A DNA stretch of 64,000 nucleotides from Clostridia bacterium (GTDB taxonomy: Bacteria > Bacillota > Clostridia > Acetivibrionales > DSM-27016), in contig JAOAIJ010000006.1 in assembly GCA_026414765.1 (NCBI GenBank), forward strand, positions 1 through 64,000, read 5' to 3'. The number at the start of each line of letters is the position of its first letter. The first letter of the stretch is position 1. Shown piece by piece: positions 61,987 through 64,000 of this stretch. The notes under the pieces were generated by a model, which did no database searches, was not told where the DNA came from, and saw only the letters and a program-made list of their open reading frames with translations. Made by a program: the position numbers and the translations under genes.

Positions 61987-63312
61987 CTAAGCCCCTGTTC
62001 CGATATACGTAAAGCCCATCTCCTCTACTTCCTTCTTAGGGTAGATGTTCCTTGTATCATAGAATATATTGTTGTTCATGATTTTTCTAAGCAGAATCAA
62101 ATCCATATTTCTGAATTCATGCCATTCGGTTATTATTAAGATTGCATCTACACCCTCTGCTGTATCATAAGCATGCTTGCAAAAGGTAATGTTTTCAAAA
62201 CTGTCCTCAAACATCCTCTTTGCTTCCTTCATAGCTTGCGGATCATAAGCTCTTATTAAAGCTCCGTTATTAATTAGATCCCTTATTACCGTGATAGAAG
62301 GTGCATCCCTTATATCATCGGTCTCCGGTTTGAATGCAAGTCCCAAAACCCCTATAGTTTTTCCTTTCAGGTCCCCTAAAATACCGGTTAGTTTTTGCGT
62401 TACCAGATGTTTCTGCCTTTCATTTGATTCAATGACCGATTTTACAATAGACATAGTTACTTTGTACTTTTCTGCAATGCTCACAAGGGCTTTGGTATCC
62501 TTGGGGAAGCAGCTTCCACCATAACCTGGTCCAGCATGCAGGAATTTAGGGTTTATACGGCCATCCCTGCCCATACCCTTTGCTACTTCCTGTACATTTG
62601 CACCTACTTTTTCACATAGGTTTGCAATTTCATTTATAAATGTTATCTTGGTTGCCAGAAATGCATTGCATGCATATTTGATCATTTCTGCAGTTTCAAT
62701 ATTTGTATAGATAAAAGGTGTTTCATTAAGGTACAGAGGTCTGTATACTTTTTTCATTATCTCCGCAGCTTTTTCACTTTCTACTCCGATTACCACCCTG
62801 TCAGGATGGGTAAAATCCTGCAATGCTTTGCCTTCCCGCAGAAATTCCGGATTTGAAACTACATCAAATTCATAAGCTGCAGCCCTTGCATCAAGCACCT
62901 TTCTGATCATTTTCTTTACTTCCTGCCCTGTGCCTACAGGAACCGTACTTTTATCAACAACAACCTTATAACCGTTCATATAAGTGCCTATATCTTCTGC
63001 TACTTTATATACATAGCGCAGATCTGCACTTCCATCCTCACCGGTAGGAGTTCCCACCGCTATGAACAAAACATCCGACTCTTCAATGGCATACTTTAAA
63101 TCTGTTGTAAATTGAATCCTTCCTGCTTTAATATTCCTGTCAAGAAATACATCAAGCCCCGGCTCATAAATAGGAACCATACCGTTTTTCAACAAATCAA
63201 CCTTCTTACCGTCAATGTCAGCACAGATTACGCTTAAGCCAAAATCGGCAAGACACACACCGGAAACCAAACCTACATAGCCGGTTCCAAAAATCGCTAC
63301 CCTCGGGAACAT
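61987..63312 (-). CDS. ugd: UDP-glucose 6-dehydrogenase
   Basis: 441 residues. NAD-binding N-terminus (VAIFGTGYVGLVSGVCLADFG), VVVDKSTVPVGTG, and the active-site Cys in GPGYGGSCFPKD (near residue 260), then a C-terminal UDP-binding domain (LGLAFKPETDDIRDAPS). It oxidises UDP-glucose to UDP-glucuronate, a precursor for acidic polysaccharides. Start ATG 63312 chosen for GGAGGGG upstream. Completes the EPS-type context. Confidence 0.95.
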   Translation of the reverse strand: MFPRVAIFGTGYVGLVSGVCLADFGLSVICADIDGKKVDLLKNGMVPIYEPGLDVFLDRNIKAGRIQFTTDLKYAIEESDVLFIAVGTPTGEDGSADLRYVYKVAEDIGTYMNGYKVVVDKSTVPVGTGQEVKKMIRKVLDARAAAYEFDVVSNPEFLREGKALQDFTHPDRVVIGVESEKAAEIMKKVYRPLYLNETPFIYTNIETAEMIKYACNAFLATKITFINEIANLCEKVGANVQEVAKGMGRDGRINPKFLHAGPGYGGSCFPKDTKALVSIAEKYKVTMSIVKSVIESNERQKHLVTQKLTGILGDLKGKTIGVLGLAFKPETDDIRDAPSITVIRDLINNGALIRAYDPQAMKEAKRMFEDSFENITFCKHAYDTAEGVDAILIITEWHEFRNMDLILLRKIMNNNIFYDTRNIYPKKEVEEMGFTYIGTGA

Positions 63313-63450
63313 AATACCCCTCCACAAAGTTAATATTCCAATACATTTATTACTTAATTTTCCTTTTAACCATTATTTTAACTTATTCTTCTTGTAAAAG
63401 TCAAAATTTTCTAAATATAAAATCAACCTGTAGCGGCAGCCTGAAAAATC

Positions 63451-64000
63451 TTATGGATAAATAATATGCTCTGCCTGCTCTTTCATACTGCTTTTTGCAT
63501 ACACAGAATCTATAAGCGCCAGTATTACAGGAAAAATGGCAATCCTGCTTGAATCTGTTATGATCAGTGTCGCCGAAGACAATATGATAAGGACTGCCAC
63601 ACCTATCAGCCCCGTAAGTGAGTTGCCCTTCTGCAGGCGGAAAGATAATATTAATCCTGCAGACAATTTAATTACCAACCATAAGTACCACAGTAAGCCT
63701 AAAACACCAAATGTGTTTACAAATCCGACTATTCCCACATCTTCCCTGTAAAACATCTTATCCTGCCCTCTCAGTAATGCATATGTTTCCCTATCTTCCA
63801 TATTTTTTATAAATCCCATGCCGTAAAGAGGACTTTCCTTTACCTGTGAAAGGTAAAAATCAACTTCTTCAAGGCGGACCGATACACTGGTATCCTCGTT
63901 GCTGACAGAGTCCATATATGATTTAAACAAAGGAGTATTTACAAGGGCAGCTACAATAACGGCTGCAACAATACCCGTAATTATCAGATTACCGATTCTT
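63451..64000 (-). CDS. O-antigen ligase-like membrane protein (partial, C-terminal part)
   Basis: The reading frame stays open to the right edge, so about 182 C-terminal residues are visible. It shows a span at the start (LIITGIVAAVIVAALV), a large loop with ESPLYGMGF, and two spans after (FGVLGLLWYLWLVIKL and GVAVLIILSSATLII). Loop and spans match Wzy/O-antigen ligase family proteins, which polymerise or ligate polysaccharide on the outer membrane leaflet side. Confidence 0.75.
   Translation of the reverse strand, partial: RIGNLIITGIVAAVIVAALVNTPLFKSYMDSVSNEDTSVSVRLEEVDFYLSQVKESPLYGMGFIKNMEDRETYALLRGQDKMFYREDVGIVGFVNTFGVLGLLWYLWLVIKLSAGLILSFRLQKGNSLTGLIGVAVLIILSSATLIITDSSRIAIFPVILALIDSVYAKSSMKEQAEHIIYP

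Noticed and set aside
1-64000. CRISPR arrays, tRNA or rRNA genes, prophage
   Set aside because: No regularly spaced direct repeats, no cloverleaf or rRNA cores and no phage structural genes were recognised by eye.

Overview
The window looks like part of the chromosome of an anaerobic, spore-forming member of the Clostridia. An alpha/beta-type small acid-soluble spore protein, a YtxC-like sporulation protein, an A+T-rich base composition, strong GGAGG ribosome-binding sites and frequent GTG/TTG starts all point that way. A cluster III (Ruminiclostridium/Acetivibrio-like) relative is my best guess, but that is inference. No rRNA, tRNA, CRISPR array, integrase or intact insertion sequence was seen.

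Region 1 (1-29243, minus strand) is the front end of a hybrid trans-AT polyketide synthase/NRPS locus, read from high to low coordinates. The order is: a malonyl-CoA acyltransferase joined to a PfaD-type enoyl reductase (split by an apparent one-base frameshift near 28540); a discrete carrier protein; an acyl-CoA-dehydrogenase-like flavoprotein; a free-standing adenylation enzyme; a 2482-residue PKS; a 5243-residue PKS; and the first 123 residues of a protein opening with an NRPS condensation domain. The carrier/dehydrogenase/adenylation trio matches the gene set that makes dehydroprolyl or pyrrolyl starters in other pathways. The PKS modules in order are KS0-ACP, KS-KR-ACP, KS0 | DH-ACP, KS-(ACP-like insert)-KR-ACP, KS-DH-ACP, KS-DH-KR-ACP, KS0-ACP | C. 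Three of the seven KS domains lack a catalytic histidine. Read colinearly, this suggests a short polyene (about three C=C units) on an amino-acid-derived starter, handed to an NRPS module outside the window.

Region 2 (29244-32860) is a scrap zone: a frameshifted small membrane ORF, a sucrose-phosphorylase fragment next to an intact fructokinase, and the tail of a RAYT-like transposase. It also holds a highly structured element of about 430 bp with its own minus-strand promoter and terminator, the best candidate here for an undescribed noncoding RNA.

Region 3 (32857-51049) carries housekeeping and sporulation genes, mostly short units ended by clear terminators: P-loop/Asp23 protein, YtxC-like, DUF6873, LysM protein, M20 amidohydrolase, PC4-like protein, a run of small proteins, exonuclease, nitroreductase, DUF1858, HxlR regulator, YebC, an orphan histidine kinase, CoA-binding protein, YigZ, Nudix, HflX with a JAMM-like N-terminal domain, and an MFS exporter.

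Region 4 (51286-64000) is an envelope/exopolysaccharide region: polyprenyl glycosylphosphotransferase, PHP-type tyrosine phosphatase, a transglutaminase-like protein under a cyclic-di-GMP-I riboswitch, class D sortase, an LPKTG surface protein with three cadherin-like repeats, a discoidin/metallo-beta-lactamase fusion, a DUF4038-type secreted glycosidase, a hexapeptide acyltransferase, UDP-glucose dehydrogenase and the end of an O-antigen-ligase-like membrane protein. Together these suggest polysaccharide synthesis and sortase anchoring, partly controlled by cyclic di-GMP.
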